A DNA stretch of 64,000 nt, taken from NCBI GenBank assembly GCA_002786025.1, contig NHNW01000022.1, positions 248,001-312,000 on the forward strand, given 5' to 3'. Position 1 is the first letter of the stretch, and each line of letters begins with the position of its first letter. Shown here piece by piece: positions 52,852 to 63,563 of the stretch. The notes beneath the pieces were generated by a model that saw only the letters and a program-made list of their open reading frames with translations, did no database searches and was not told the DNA's origin. Both the position numbers and the translations under genes were made by a program. This DNA is from Zasmidium citrigriseum (Eukaryota > Ascomycota > Dothideomycetes > Mycosphaerellales > Mycosphaerellaceae).

Positions 52852-53415
52852 CTAGGGATCCTCTTGACTTCTCTGAGCGGTATTCGTGCGTTTTCCCTGC
52901 ATGCGAAGCGCAGAACATATCCTGTCCCGTACCAGCTTTGCTCTGGGTTTCAGATTGTCAAAGACGAAACGTCTTCTCGGTTTTGATTTCTCCTGAGCAG
53001 CCTGCCTTGCCGGGGAGTTGATAGTGTGTTGTACACTGCGACCATCACTCTCTGTCGGCTGATAATGGCCAGATGCATCGATTCTTCCGTATATCAGGGG
53101 TGCTCCTCCAATCTTTTTCTCTTCACGCATTGCCGTTGAGCCTTTACGACTGCTTTTAGCGAGAGCATCCGATTGTGTGGAATATATCCTCGGTGTCGAG
53201 CATTGCAGTTCAAGTGTGGCCAATGGTGGACGAGAATTCTCATAGCCAGATGTGCGATGCTCTGGACTGTCGCCTTCTAGTTCTGGTAGCACGAGGGAGT
53301 TTCTCGTGACTTCTCCTGCCTTTGCCTGACTTCGAAGATTGGGATAAGCCATGACCAACAAGATCCTGGAAATCAGGCTCCTGACCGTGTCCAGATGAGT
53401 CGTGTCTTTTCGCAT
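52852..53415 (-). CDS. Hypothetical protein, weak support
   Basis: 187 aa from the ATG at 53413-53415; not recognised. Rich in Arg/Ser/Lys with no domain, signal peptide or membrane span, and the C-terminus is basic (KSKPRRRFVFDNLKPRAKLVRDR). It could be an intrinsically disordered protein or a chance frame; the region to either side is otherwise empty. Confidence 0.3.
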   Translation of the reverse strand: MRKDTTHLDTVRSLISRILLVMAYPNLRSQAKAGEVTRNSLVLPELEGDSPEHRTSGYENSRPPLATLELQCSTPRIYSTQSDALAKSSRKGSTAMREEKKIGGAPLIYGRIDASGHYQPTESDGRSVQHTINSPARQAAQEKSKPRRRFVFDNLKPRAKLVRDRICSALRMQGKRTNTAQRSQEDP

Positions 53416-53615
53416 TGTTGTTGCTCGTCGCAAGCGCTCTGAAGCAACGGCGAATTAGCAAAGCCTTTTCTTAAGGAGACGAGAAGATGAGAGGAGGCTG
53501 TGTTGCGCCCACGTTACACATGTTGGCGGTATCCACGGCGGCTGAGTACTTGGCGCAAGATGGCGGGTTTAAAAAAAAGGCCGCAGAGCCCCCTGAAGTG
53601 TGCAAAGGTCGCGCC

Positions 53616-54490
53616 ATGTCGAGCAACGCCGTCGGAATGGATGAGAAGAAATGGAAGACCATTGGATACCGCGGCTTCAGCGATTTCATCGCTTCCGACA
53701 AAGACTTCTTCATCCTACGAAGATTCAGCTCGCTGACGGCGCGGATACTCCTGGCCCTTCAAGACGAGCTTGTGGAACTTGAGGAGCAGCTGAGAATGCT
53801 CGAAATTGAGCTCTCAGCACCAGATGCAGTCGACATCCATAACGGATCTTTTCGTCAAGAATCGTCTGAGATAAGACTGAGACTGGTTCGGACCATCGAC
53901 CAAAAGCTGAGGGCATACCACGAACTGGTCATTCAACACTCAGAGCTCCGCAGCCGGCCAAAAGTTCCGGAGAAGGATGTGAACAGTATAGCGAATTGGT
54001 TCTTCAACAATCGGCACGCGATATTGCCGGCTGAAACAGAATACATCCAGCAGCCGAGGGATCTCTTCGCCATGGTACACAGAGTGAAGAGTCCTCTGCG
54101 AAACTTCCTCGAGAGGTCTTCCAGATTCCGGCTGTTGCCCATCTGGCAGAAGTCCACCACATGCACCGACAACAACGTTCATTACATCGCCGGCAAACGA
54201 CTCGAGGTGTTTGTAGCCCTGGTCATTACCATCGTTGGCCTTTTGATGTTGATCGTGCCTCTCTGGGTTCTTGCCTTTGTGGGGAAGAAAACACGCCGGC
54301 TTACGGTTATAACTGCGTTCTTGGTGCTGTTCTTGTGCTTCGTCTCGTTTACGACTGTAGCGAGACCTTTCGAGACGTTGGGCGCAGCCGCTGCGTAAGT
54401 ATGCTCCACGTTCCGATGTATTCCACCCCGGAGGCTGACAGCTTGTGAAGCTACGCTGCCGTATTGGTAGTGTTCCTTCAGATCGCGTAG
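53616..54490 (+). CDS. DUF6594 family membrane protein
   Basis: Exons 53616-54394 and 54451-54490 (56-nt intron, donor GTAAGT, branch GCTGAC, acceptor AAG); 272 aa. Seen: GYRGFSDFIASDKDFFILRRFSSLTARILLALQDELVELEEQL, the hallmark opening of these fungal proteins with a coiled coil; a second helix with IDQKLRAYHELV; then three C-terminal membrane spans (FVALVITIVGLLMLIVPLWVLAF, VITAFLVLFLCFVSFTT and YAAVLVVFLQIA, the last supplied by exon 2). Start at the second in-frame ATG because the first (53487) adds 43 residues not typical of the family. Function unknown. Confidence 0.85.
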
Positions 54491-54631
54491 CAGGTAGCTG
54501 GGCCTGATGGATACGGTGAGCTGCGCGTAAGCAATGGCTAGTTGGAGAGAGGCGAGAGCGTTCTCGAATGTGGTTGGATGCATTCCAGGAGTCCTGCTGG
54601 CTGTCTCAAGCAGCTTCTGGATGACCGTCTT

Positions 54632-56742
54632 TCAAGCAGCCTTGAACTTCCATCCCCTCCCCTCAACCTCACCCAGCTTCACCGCAACACCCCCAACCGC
54701 CCTCTCAAGACCCCCCGGCCGATCAAAATGCCCCGAAGCGGCCTCCCTGATCGTATCTTCAGTATCACAGACCAAAAACATTAACGGCGCACCCTTCCAC
54801 ACCTCCACAGGACTGCACGCCGTCTTGATCATGACCGCAACCAGCAATCGAATCGACGAGGCCACTAGAAGCGCGGGCAAAGCGAGCCAGTTCCATCGAA
54901 TTGTCACGCCGAGCTCGTAGGACTGGCCATTGTATTGCGGTCTTTGGGAGGGCTGTTTAGTCCGCATGACGTTGCTCAGGCTTGTGGCGACGTTGTGCAT
55001 GAAAGCGGGCAGGTCTTGTGTGCCGTTCCAGATGCCGTAGGCGAGATCAGTGGAGAAGGTGTTTTTGCTGTTTTGGCGGGCGATAGAGGCTGTGAAGGAT
55101 TTTCGGAGAAAGGTTTGGAGGGCGATGCGGGCGTAGTAGTCGAGGCTGAAAATCTCGTTGTCTCCATTGCGTTGATTGAAGGCGTGTGTTAGGATGGTAT
55201 TTTCCGCTAATGTATTTACTTCTTGCATGTGGTAGTCGTTCGATGTTGCAATGATGTCGAAGACTTGCTCCGTGGCGTGGACGCTGCCGTTCATGAGTTG
55301 GATGCAGGCCCACAACGCACATTCCGATGCTGTGACGTGGGACTCTGTCTGAGCTGTGGAGAGCATCTCACTCGTGACAGGCGGAACGCCGATCTGATGC
55401 CAGACGCCGAGGTAGGGGTAATCTCGTCCGGTCGCGTTACTGTAGTGTATGATGTCTTTGTAGAGACCCCATACTTCGAAGGCATACCCGACATTGTCGT
55501 TGTCGTTGTCGGTATTCCGATGATCAAAATCCCAGAGTCGCGTGACATTGCCGTTCGGTAGAGTGTAGTTGCAGAAGTAGTGTTCTCTTCCCCAAAAGTC
55601 CTCCATATAACAATGGCGAGTATATTCCAATTCTGTGCACTCGCCACAGACTCCGAGGGTCGGTGTCGGCGGCCAGGTACAATTGCCAGAGGGACATGCC
55701 GCCATGATGGGTTCGACATTGGTAGTCAGTACACCGTCATACAGAGCGGCGACTACCTCTCTTGGAGGAGCATCTGCGCCTGAATCATTGTTAGCTTTGA
55801 ATGAGTTAGGGAGCTCCGAGTATACGAACCACCGAACAAAGCCAAGACATCTGACCACAGCTCAGATCGAGGCAGATTCCCAAGTCCTGAGTCTTCCACA
55901 GGTTTCAACTCGTCGAATGTCACCAGTTGTTGGGTGAAAGTGCTGAAGCCAAGCGATACTATGGTCACAACGCACGCGAGTATGGCAAGCAAGCGACTGT
56001 GTAGAGCCAATGTCAGCGGTGGCCAAGATGACAAGTTTAGAAGCGGTCGATCACACCTTTGCTTTCTCCGAATCGCGTAGTACAGCCCCCAATAGAGAAA
56101 GACAAAAGAGCCCCAAACGCCCCGTGATGCTGAATCAAAGACGTTCATATCCCGTAGCTGGCTTGAAGAGTTACGTTTCCTCGTCTTGGATGCGTAGTGC
56201 AGCCAGAGCTCCTGCATCATTGCTGAGCCCACTGGGGTCATCAGAAGCGCTCGGTTGATCGTCGAAAGGGCAGCGAGAAGTCCGTTCAGAGTCAAACCTG
56301 TAGGCAGATTCAGGCTCGAGATGGTCTTGCCGTTGTAACGATTGAGCACCAAGGCGGTGGCCAGTAGAGTTGCCACGGAGCCCACTGAGGACAGTATCTC
56401 GAGCCACCACCATTGCAAAATGAGCCACGGATTTTTCTGGTTTCTCTTGAGATCTTGCCTGGCATCAATTGTTGGCTCTTCGACGAGGCGCACGTCCACA
56501 TTCGCAGGAGCCTTCTTGTCCTCGTCCAGGGCAGGGGCGGCGCTGGCAGCGGTGTTTTGTGAGTGCATTTTGTCGCCGAGAGTGTTGTCGGCAACGGGAC
56601 AGTCTTGCAGAGCGACTGGAGTACGATCATCGGCTCTACTTGATTCTGTCGAGCCTCTGATAGGTGAGTAACCGTCGGCTGGGATCCGCTCTGTCGAGAT
56701 CTCCTTCTGCTGGATGCTTCTTCGATCTTCACTGCCAGACAT
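54632..56742 (-). CDS. DUF3176 family membrane protein
   Basis: Minus-strand exons 56742-56057, 55996-55830 and 55779-54632; 666 aa. Seen: a hydrophilic N-terminus, then the DUF3176 core WWWLEILSSVGSVATLLATALVLNRYNGK, further spans, and an extracellular domain with paired cysteines (CPSGNCTWPP, CGECTELEY, CALWACIQL) and several N-glycosylation sites, followed by a last span ALPALLVASSIRLLVAVM near the C-terminus. The first intron is 60 nt, has no stop and could be read through, but has GTGTGA, branch GCTGAC and CACAG. The second (50 nt) has branch GCTAAC. Fungus-specific, function unknown. Its 3' end faces that of the DUF6594 gene, 141 bp apart. Confidence 0.85.
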
Positions 56743-57336
56743 GACGTGCGAAGTTGACAATATCGCAGGATTGAAGTGGTGCTTTGGAATGTATTCAACT
56801 CAAGAATGGGAATAGAGATTTTATGAGACTCGAGTGGGCCATATTCGTTCCTGATTTAGCACTGTCGGATGCCAGCTGAACTTCGGTTCCATGCTGGGCA
56901 ATAGCGACCATGCAGCCTCAAGTCTTGGAACAGCGCATGATTGGTTCCGCTGGTTAAGATGTCCCACTTGGTATTCGAAATGGGGGAATTCTACATGCGC
57001 CGTGTCGGTACGACCCTTGAAGCAATAGATCCATCCCATGTTTCCACGATGTTGGTCTCGGAAGGCCTCAGCTCCCTGGTGGTCAAAGAGGTAGACAGAG
57101 GTCACGCGGTCCAGCAATTGTTCCTGTGCATTTTGAGTCTAGCCGAGCGACTGAAATGCGATGTTGCGACCCCTTCAGGCGTGGGCTAAATCTCGTCTGC
57201 TCTCCTCGAAGGCGTCGTTGAATTGACATGGAAGACATCTCTGTAGCCTGAGACTAGTCGATAGTAGCCATTATGCCATTTCCTTTTTGAAGGCTTTTTG
57301 TGATTCGATACGGCCAGGTAGTCGCTGACTTCTTTC
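56743..57336. other. Intergenic, nothing recognised
   Basis: 594 bp between two minus-strand genes. A 98-codon minus frame (56821-57117) has no recognisable product. Confidence 0.45.
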
Positions 57337-58080
57337 CTAGCCAACGGCCCTCAATGGATCATGAGTCTGTCCATGAACCTCCTCGATTTGCAACTGCGCC
57401 GCTTGCCGCTGGATAAGGTCCTCTCCCATGAGCCCATCACCCGAAATCAGCTGATCACCACCTTCCTGCGGTGGAAAGTCAGGAGGATAAGTCGGCTTGT
57501 ACGGGATGCCAGGCTTCAAGTACAGAATCAGTCGGTAAGCGGTGTTGCCATTGAGGTAGTACCGGTGTAGACGCTTCGTTCGAATGAAGCCGAGACGTTC
57601 GTAGATGCGCAAAGACGGGATGTTGTCGACTTCAGTCTCCAGAGCGATCTCGTCGGCGTCCTTGGCGATCATAGCGTCGACAGCCATGCGAACGAGTTTG
57701 CCGGCGATGCCTTGGCCGCGATATTCCTGTTGTGTGGCTAGCATGGCGATATAGCCTCGCATGGGCCCTCCACGATGTGGCTCGAGTTTGCAGACGATGA
57801 CTCCGATGAGATTGTCCTGCTCATCTATCGCCTAGCAAAGTTTAGAAGATGCATCTCAAGGGTGATGGCATTTTGCACTCACCATGAAACACAGATCGCT
57901 CCATTGATAGAGGAAGTATCTGTAGACATAGATACTGTACGGCTCAGACAGGTCCTTGGAAATCAGCTGTTTGATGGCCGGCAGATACGGCGATTCCTTG
58001 TCCGAGCCATAGCAGACGTATCGAAGGTTGCTGGCCGGTCGCTTCGACGGAATGGCATCACGGTGATGTCGGTCGCCCAT
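57337..58080 (-). CDS. naa30: N-alpha-acetyltransferase 30, catalytic subunit of NatC
   Basis: Minus-strand exons 58080-57883 and 57831-57337 (51-nt intron, donor GTGAGT); 230 aa. NatC acetylates the N-terminus of proteins starting Met-Leu, Met-Ile, Met-Phe or Met-Trp. Seen: LISKDLSEPYSIYVYRYFLYQWSDLCFM, the family opening; then IGVIVCKLEPHRGGPMRGYIAMLATQQEYRGQGIAGKLV with the acetyl-CoA motif RGQGIAGKL; EIALETEVDNIPSLRIYERLGF and the conserved RYYLNGNTAYRLILYL. The C-terminal tail (about 45 aa) is less conserved. Divergent from PDAT with 226 bp between starts. Confidence 0.94.
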
Positions 58081-58306
58081 CGAGGATCGGAGAGAGATGC
58101 AGTATCATGTGCATGTAGTCGAAGCTCCCGCCAGTGAGGTCATGTAGCGTGTTGTTGGATGAGTGGAGGATGAAGGAAGTGCAGCATGTGAAGACGGCGC
58201 GCCGAGCTGTGACGTCGCGCCAGCGAAAGTCAAACAAAAGTCAATCCAGTCCGCCAACCTTCGACGTGGGAAATGCGATAAACAATCAACTCTATACAAC
58301 TCCGCC

Positions 58307-60414
58307 ATGTCGACGCTGCGGCGCCGCATATTCGGCACGTCCGCCCGCGACGACTCGTCCGACTCATCACGAGATGCCTCCCCAGCACCCGCGCCCAAAG
58401 AAGCCGGCGGCGAAGCATACCGCGTCATTCCTAAGGAGAAGCTCGAGAAGCTGCGCGCCGGCGTGAAACAGAAGGGCAGCAAGAGGAGGAACGCCTGGAT
58501 CTTCGGGCTGGGAGGACTGTTTGGCCTGTTCCTCGCCGGCTTCTTCGCCAGCAGCAATGGCGGCCTGGATAAGCTGGTCACGCTGGCTGGGCTGGAGGAT
58601 ATGAACCTGGACTCGATATTGGACGTCTTGCCGGCTGGCTTGATTCGGGAGGTTAGGGACCTTCAGGTACGCGCAATCCGTAGTCTGTCTAATACTATTC
58701 TTTTGGTGGCTGATGTTGACCCAAGGCCTTCGTTGCTGTAGTCTCGTGAGAAAGAAGCCGTCGATTACGATTCCTTTGCCGTTGGTCTGCATGCGCGCGC
58801 CGAAGGCATCTCTGCCAAATACCCCGTCATTATGATTCCTGGTGTTATCTCGACCGGATTAGAGAGCTGGGGCACCGAAGACGAGTCAAGGCAATACTTC
58901 AGAAAGAGGCTATGGGGATCGTGGAGCATGATGCGGGCGCTGGTCCTGGACAAGGCGAGCTGGAAGAGACATGTCATGCTGGACAAGAAGACAGGATTGG
59001 ATCCTCCAGGCATCAAGTTGCGAAGTGCGCAGGGCTTCGATGCTGCCGACTTCTTCATCACCGGATACTGGATATGGAATAAGATTCTGGAGAACCTGGC
59101 TACCGTGGGTTATGACCCCAACAACGCCTTTACCGCTGCCTACGACTGGAGACTCAGCTACATGAATTACGAAAAGCGCGATCGATACTTCACTCGACTA
59201 AAGAGTCATATCGAAGTCGCCAAGCAGACGCAAGGCCAGAAGGTGGTCATGCTGTCTCATTCTATGGGCTCGCAGGTTCTCTACTACTTCTTCCACTGGG
59301 TAGAGGCGGAAGGCTATGGGAATGGTGGGCCTACTTGGGTCGACGATCACATCGAAGCCTGGATCAACATCTCTGGCTGCATGCTAGGAGCGTTGAAAGA
59401 CCTGCCAGCTGTACTGAGTGGTGAGATGCGCGATACAGCCCAGCTTAACTCATTCGCAGTCTACGGTCTGGAGAAGTTTCTCTCACGAGCCGAGCGAGCA
59501 GAGATCTTCAGAGCCATGCCAGGAATCTCAAGTATGCTGCCCATCGGTGGAAACGCTGTCTGGGGAGATGAGAATGGTGCGCCTGACGATCAGCCCGACC
59601 AGCCAGTGACTTACGGCAAGTTCCTCAACTTCAAAGAGGTCAACGGTACCACTACTCCTGGAAACCTCACGGTTTCGGAATCCATACCTTTCTTGTACAG
59701 GAACACAGAAGAATGGTATGTCGATGCGACACAGCGAGCCTACAGTCATGGCGTGGCACACAGCAAGAAAGTCGTCGAGGACAATCAGTTCATTCCCGCC
59801 AAGTGGATGAATCCACTGGAGACCCGTCTCCCGTTGGCGCCGAACATGAAAATCTTCTGCTTCTATGGTGTGGGCAAGCCCACCGAGCGAGCTTACTTTT
59901 ATCGCGAGGATCTGGATGCTAACAATCAGACTACTGTTATGATTGGTACGTTGTTTCATCTATCTCTATGTATATCCATCACGCGTGCTGATTCTGTCAT
60001 TCAGACACCACAGTCAACTCCGCGGACGGCTACGTCGACCACGGCGTCGTCATGGGCGAAGGCGACGGTACAGTCAACCTCATGTCAACAGGCTACATGT
60101 GCAACAAAGGCTGGAAGATCAAACGCTACAACCCCGCCAACATCTCCATCACTTCCTACGAAATGCCCCACGAGCCCGACCGCTTCAACCCCCGTGGCGG
60201 CCCCAACACAGCCGACCATGTTGACATCCTGGGAAGAGTATCTCTCAACGACCTCATCTTGCGAGTAGCCGGCGGAAAGGGTCACCTCATCCCAGAAACC
60301 ATCGTCTCGAATATCAAGCAGTACTCCGAGAAGGTGAAGATCTATGAGGAGGATAGTGAGGAAGGTGCCCCAGAACCGACTTATCACCACGCCGATGAAT
60401 CGACGGAACATTAG
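58307..60414 (+). CDS. Phospholipid:diacylglycerol acyltransferase (PDAT, Lro1-like)
   Basis: Exons 58307-58666, 58742-59945 and 60005-60414; 657 aa. Makes triacylglycerol by moving an acyl chain from a phospholipid to diacylglycerol at the ER. Seen: a cytosolic N-terminus, one signal-anchor helix (WIFGLGGLFGLFLAGFFAS), then the LCAT-type catalytic domain with VIMIPGVISTGLESW, the lid AAYDWRLSYMNYEKRDRYF, the nucleophile LSHSMGSQ with Ser294, and, in the last exon, DGTVNLMSTGYMC with the Asp and ADHVDILGRVS with the His. Introns 75 and 59 nt. All three catalytic residues present; yeast homologue is LRO1. Confidence 0.94.
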
Positions 60415-60563
60415 GGATGGCCGCGAGACATCGGCTGGCGTTGCGGGTTGGCGGTTGCGATGTTGCTTATGATACCACTGCTTGGGGCATTGCTTGGGAC
60501 GCTTGCGCTGGTCTCGAATGAATAGAGTCGCTTAGAATGATCATTTTCCATAACTCATATCTC

Positions 60564-61969
60564 TTACTTCCAGAACGGCGGCCCATCCTTCGGATCCTCG
60601 GTCATCGTCGCATTCCTCGCCGCTTCGATCGCCCTCGCCCGTCTCGCAGGATCCCGCCCTGCTTCAAACGCCGCTTCTTTCCTCCTTGTTAACTCCTCTT
60701 CAATCGCTTGAATCGTATCTTCCAGCCAAACCTGTCGACTCTCACCACCTTCAACAACCGGATCCGGCCCCTCATCCCCATCTTTCTCCGCCCTTTTCTT
60801 CAAACCCTCGGCCGATTCCCACTCCCTCAGCCACTCCCAATCGACATCCCGTCCCCCTAACTTCCCCTTATTAAACCTCGCCCAAGCCTCTAGTTCTTTT
60901 TTCAAAACCTCCATTCTCGTAACGAGGTCGAAGAACGAGGCGTAGGCGGAGGGATCTTCGAAACAGATTGAATAGGTATCGCAATAGCAGATTCGCGGAT
61001 CTGGGCAGTAGGTTGGTGTGGAGAGGAAGATGTATTGCCAGAAGTATTCGAAGATGCGGCCGGAGATGTAGTCGTTGAGGTCTGTTGAGAGGAGCCAGTC
61101 CCGGAAACGGATGTACGTCTCTAGCGGATTTCGTCGAATCGCTTCCCTCGAGACGGCGAACTGGCTACAACACGGCTGGCTCAGAACTTCTGGCACTTTT
61201 TCCCCGGGGAAGAGGAGGGGCCAGACGGTGCTTATGTGGATTTCTTCGGTTTTGTCGGGGTCGTATTCCGTATTTTGGGGGTGCAGGTGGGAGGGACAGC
61301 CGGGGGACCAGTGGCAGCGGAGGTTGACTAGAACGGATGGAAGATTAGTGAATGGGGTCGGAGGATGATTTTGGTGAGTTAGAGACGTACCGTATCCCTC
61401 GCGCAAGACTTTGTCCCGGGAGAGGTGTCGGATTATTTGGGAGGTGGACATGCTGAGGAGGTAGTTGTTGTGCCAGGCTGTGGGGTGGCCGTGGAGGAAG
61501 AGGGAGATTGGGGGAGGGTGGGGTAGAAATCGATTATGTCTGAGAGTGTTAGGACTTGGATGAGGGGTTGTGAGTGGTGGGACGTACAACTTAAGTAGGC
61601 CATTGCTTCGTGGCCTTTGTTCTTGGGCGTGTGCAGGGGGGCGGTTGTGTCGTCGACTACGTAGAGTGCTGTGTAGAGGTTTGTCGCTGAGCCCAACATG
61701 TCCGAGAGTTCGTTTTCAAGCCAGCTGTTGTCGTCAGAGGAGAGAGTCGCGAGTACGAGGGTCGTCTCCGGGTAAATTGTGTTGATCGCACCGTCTGAGA
61801 TGGTAGTGTCGTTGGCAGCAGTGGTATTGTCATCATGTTGAAGAATCGACAAGTAATCACTCAGATGAGGGCGATTCTTCAACGTCCACGGGCTTTGGTA
61901 GAGACCAATAAGAAGAATGAGAGATATAGCAGCCGATGTCGAAACATAGAGACAGAAGCGGTGATACAT
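60564..61969 (-). CDS. DUF3431 protein with a frameshift in a homopolymer
   Basis: Minus-strand exons 61969-61588, 61539-61391 and 61327-60564; about 431 aa if the frame is restored. Seen: an N-terminal signal anchor (SAAISLILLIGLY), TTLVLATLSSDDNSWLENEL, VYVVDDTTAPLHTPKNKGHEAMAYLS, then IIDFYPTLP; the frame must now move by one base to read PISLFLHGHPTAWHNNYL, SQIIRHLSRDKVLREGYVNLRCHW and PGCPSHLHP. All are DUF3431 signatures in family order. The shift lies in a run of five C (plus-strand G, 61510-61514) where six would be in frame; exon lengths sum to one base less than a multiple of three. Function unknown, probably Golgi or ER membrane. Confidence 0.82.
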
Positions 61970-62732
61970 TGTCGCAGGAACAAGAGAGGAAGGTCACATG
62001 TTGAAAGAAAAGGCTTTGCATACTTACTCTTTCACTACTTCTCTGTACTCGCGTCCTCTCAGCAAAGAATGGTCGTCTAGAGAATCTGCGACTTTGGCTA
62101 GAGGACGTTACGTGTATCTGCCCCATGTCGGATTGCGTAGTCCGTCCAGAGTGGTCCCGAATCCGAATTCGCCTTCGCCTGTTCAGGCTAGGAAGATTCG
62201 CCGTAAGAAAGAAGAGGTAAGATGACTCTGCCATGCTGGAGCATTGGACGATCCCCATGATTGGCGAGTGTCGAGGATGAAGAGAAGGTGTTGTTAGTGG
62301 GCTGAGTGTCAGATGTCAGGGGGTGATGTTGAACAAGCTTTTCAAGGGCGGACCTGGCTCCGCTCGGAGAAGACAGGGGGAAGGTTTCACATCTCACGGT
62401 GTCTCTCTTTCTCTCTTCCACTCCATCTCTTTTCTATTCAATCTATCACCATTAGCATAAAATCAACATCGCGTGTCAGCATAGAGTGTGAAAGCTGATG
62501 ACGGTTCTTCGGCTTTCTTCAAAGACGATGCCAGAAGTCTCGTGAAGGTAGACTCACCACTTGACCACAACATGTAGGTCTCACAGGATCTCGAACAGGA
62601 TCATTCACCTGCCAAAAGAGAGCACGGGCGTGCGTGTCACATGCAAACATGTGCTAGCGCCAGCCAAAAGGCCAACATGCTCGGATTCCGCCACACTCTC
62701 AACCCACCACAAACCAAGATACATCCTCCACC
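61970..62732. other. Intergenic, nothing recognised
   Basis: 763 bp between a minus-strand and a plus-strand gene. Only short frames in conflicting phases. Confidence 0.5.
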
Positions 62733-63104
62733 ATGGGCTTCACAGTCAAGACCACCAGCTACGATGGCATCCGCACTCAAATTCGCGCCAACCTCAAGAC
62801 ATGCGGCATCCCCAACCTGAGCCGCCTCGAGATCATCACCTCCAAGTCCGACGGCGGCATTACGGCCTGGGTCGTCGATAGTCCGACCAAGGACTCATAC
62901 AAGGCCATCATCAGGGGCCCATGTTACGAGACCTGCGATGCGGCGCTGGAGGGTCTCCTGCAAGCCACGGCCGAGATGGTGTCCAACAAGTTGACAGACG
63001 TCTTTGCGGAATTTGGCCAGCAGCTCAGTGCCCAGGTCGGCGAGGCTTTTGTGCTTGAGAGTCTTTTCGAGGAGGCGAAGAGGGATACGCCTTGCGAGGA
63101 ATGA
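62733..63104 (+). CDS. Hypothetical small protein
   Basis: 123 aa, single exon. Not recognised. Seen: MGFTVKTTSYDGIRTQIRANL at the start, a central AWVVDSPTKDSYKAIIRGP, and a C-terminal helix with LEGLLQATAEMVSNKLTDVFAEFGQQL. Balanced composition, five cysteines across the length, no signal peptide or membrane span. The ATG at 62733 lies in a good context (ACCATGG). Probably a soluble helical protein; real coding is likely but not certain. Confidence 0.6.
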   Translation: MGFTVKTTSYDGIRTQIRANLKTCGIPNLSRLEIITSKSDGGITAWVVDSPTKDSYKAIIRGPCYETCDAALEGLLQATAEMVSNKLTDVFAEFGQQLSAQVGEAFVLESLFEEAKRDTPCEE

Positions 63105-63563
63105 GATCTTCCAAAGCTATTTTTCGGTCGAGCCTCCTGTCACGATCGCGATTGGAGGGGCTGGGAGACGGTCAGTTGTTGCAGTCGCATTTTTGCCGTT
63201 CTTACTGACGCTTAAAGCAGAATACTCGGAGTCGGTGGTACACCTCCGCACTCGCATTCTCGAGCAACTCGCCAGAAATGACTACAGAATAAGTACGCCC
63301 CAGCTGGGTACAATAGAGTAGGTGGCTGAGGCAAGCTTCGCAGGCGGAGCTGCTGCTGCAGCTGGCGCCTGCGAACCTTCCTCTGGACTCTCACCGGTCT
63401 ACACTTTCCTCACTATCATTATTTCAGCCTCTCGTCACTTCACTTCATCATTTCATCGCTTTCACGCGCATATCATGCAAATTATTGCTCTATCATTTGC
63501 CACTTTCGCAAGCTTCGAAAATTGAAAGAACTCATCAAGCACTCCGATCACACGAATACAGTC
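63105..63563. other. Intergenic, nothing recognised
   Basis: 459 bp between plus-strand genes; no supported features. Confidence 0.5.
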
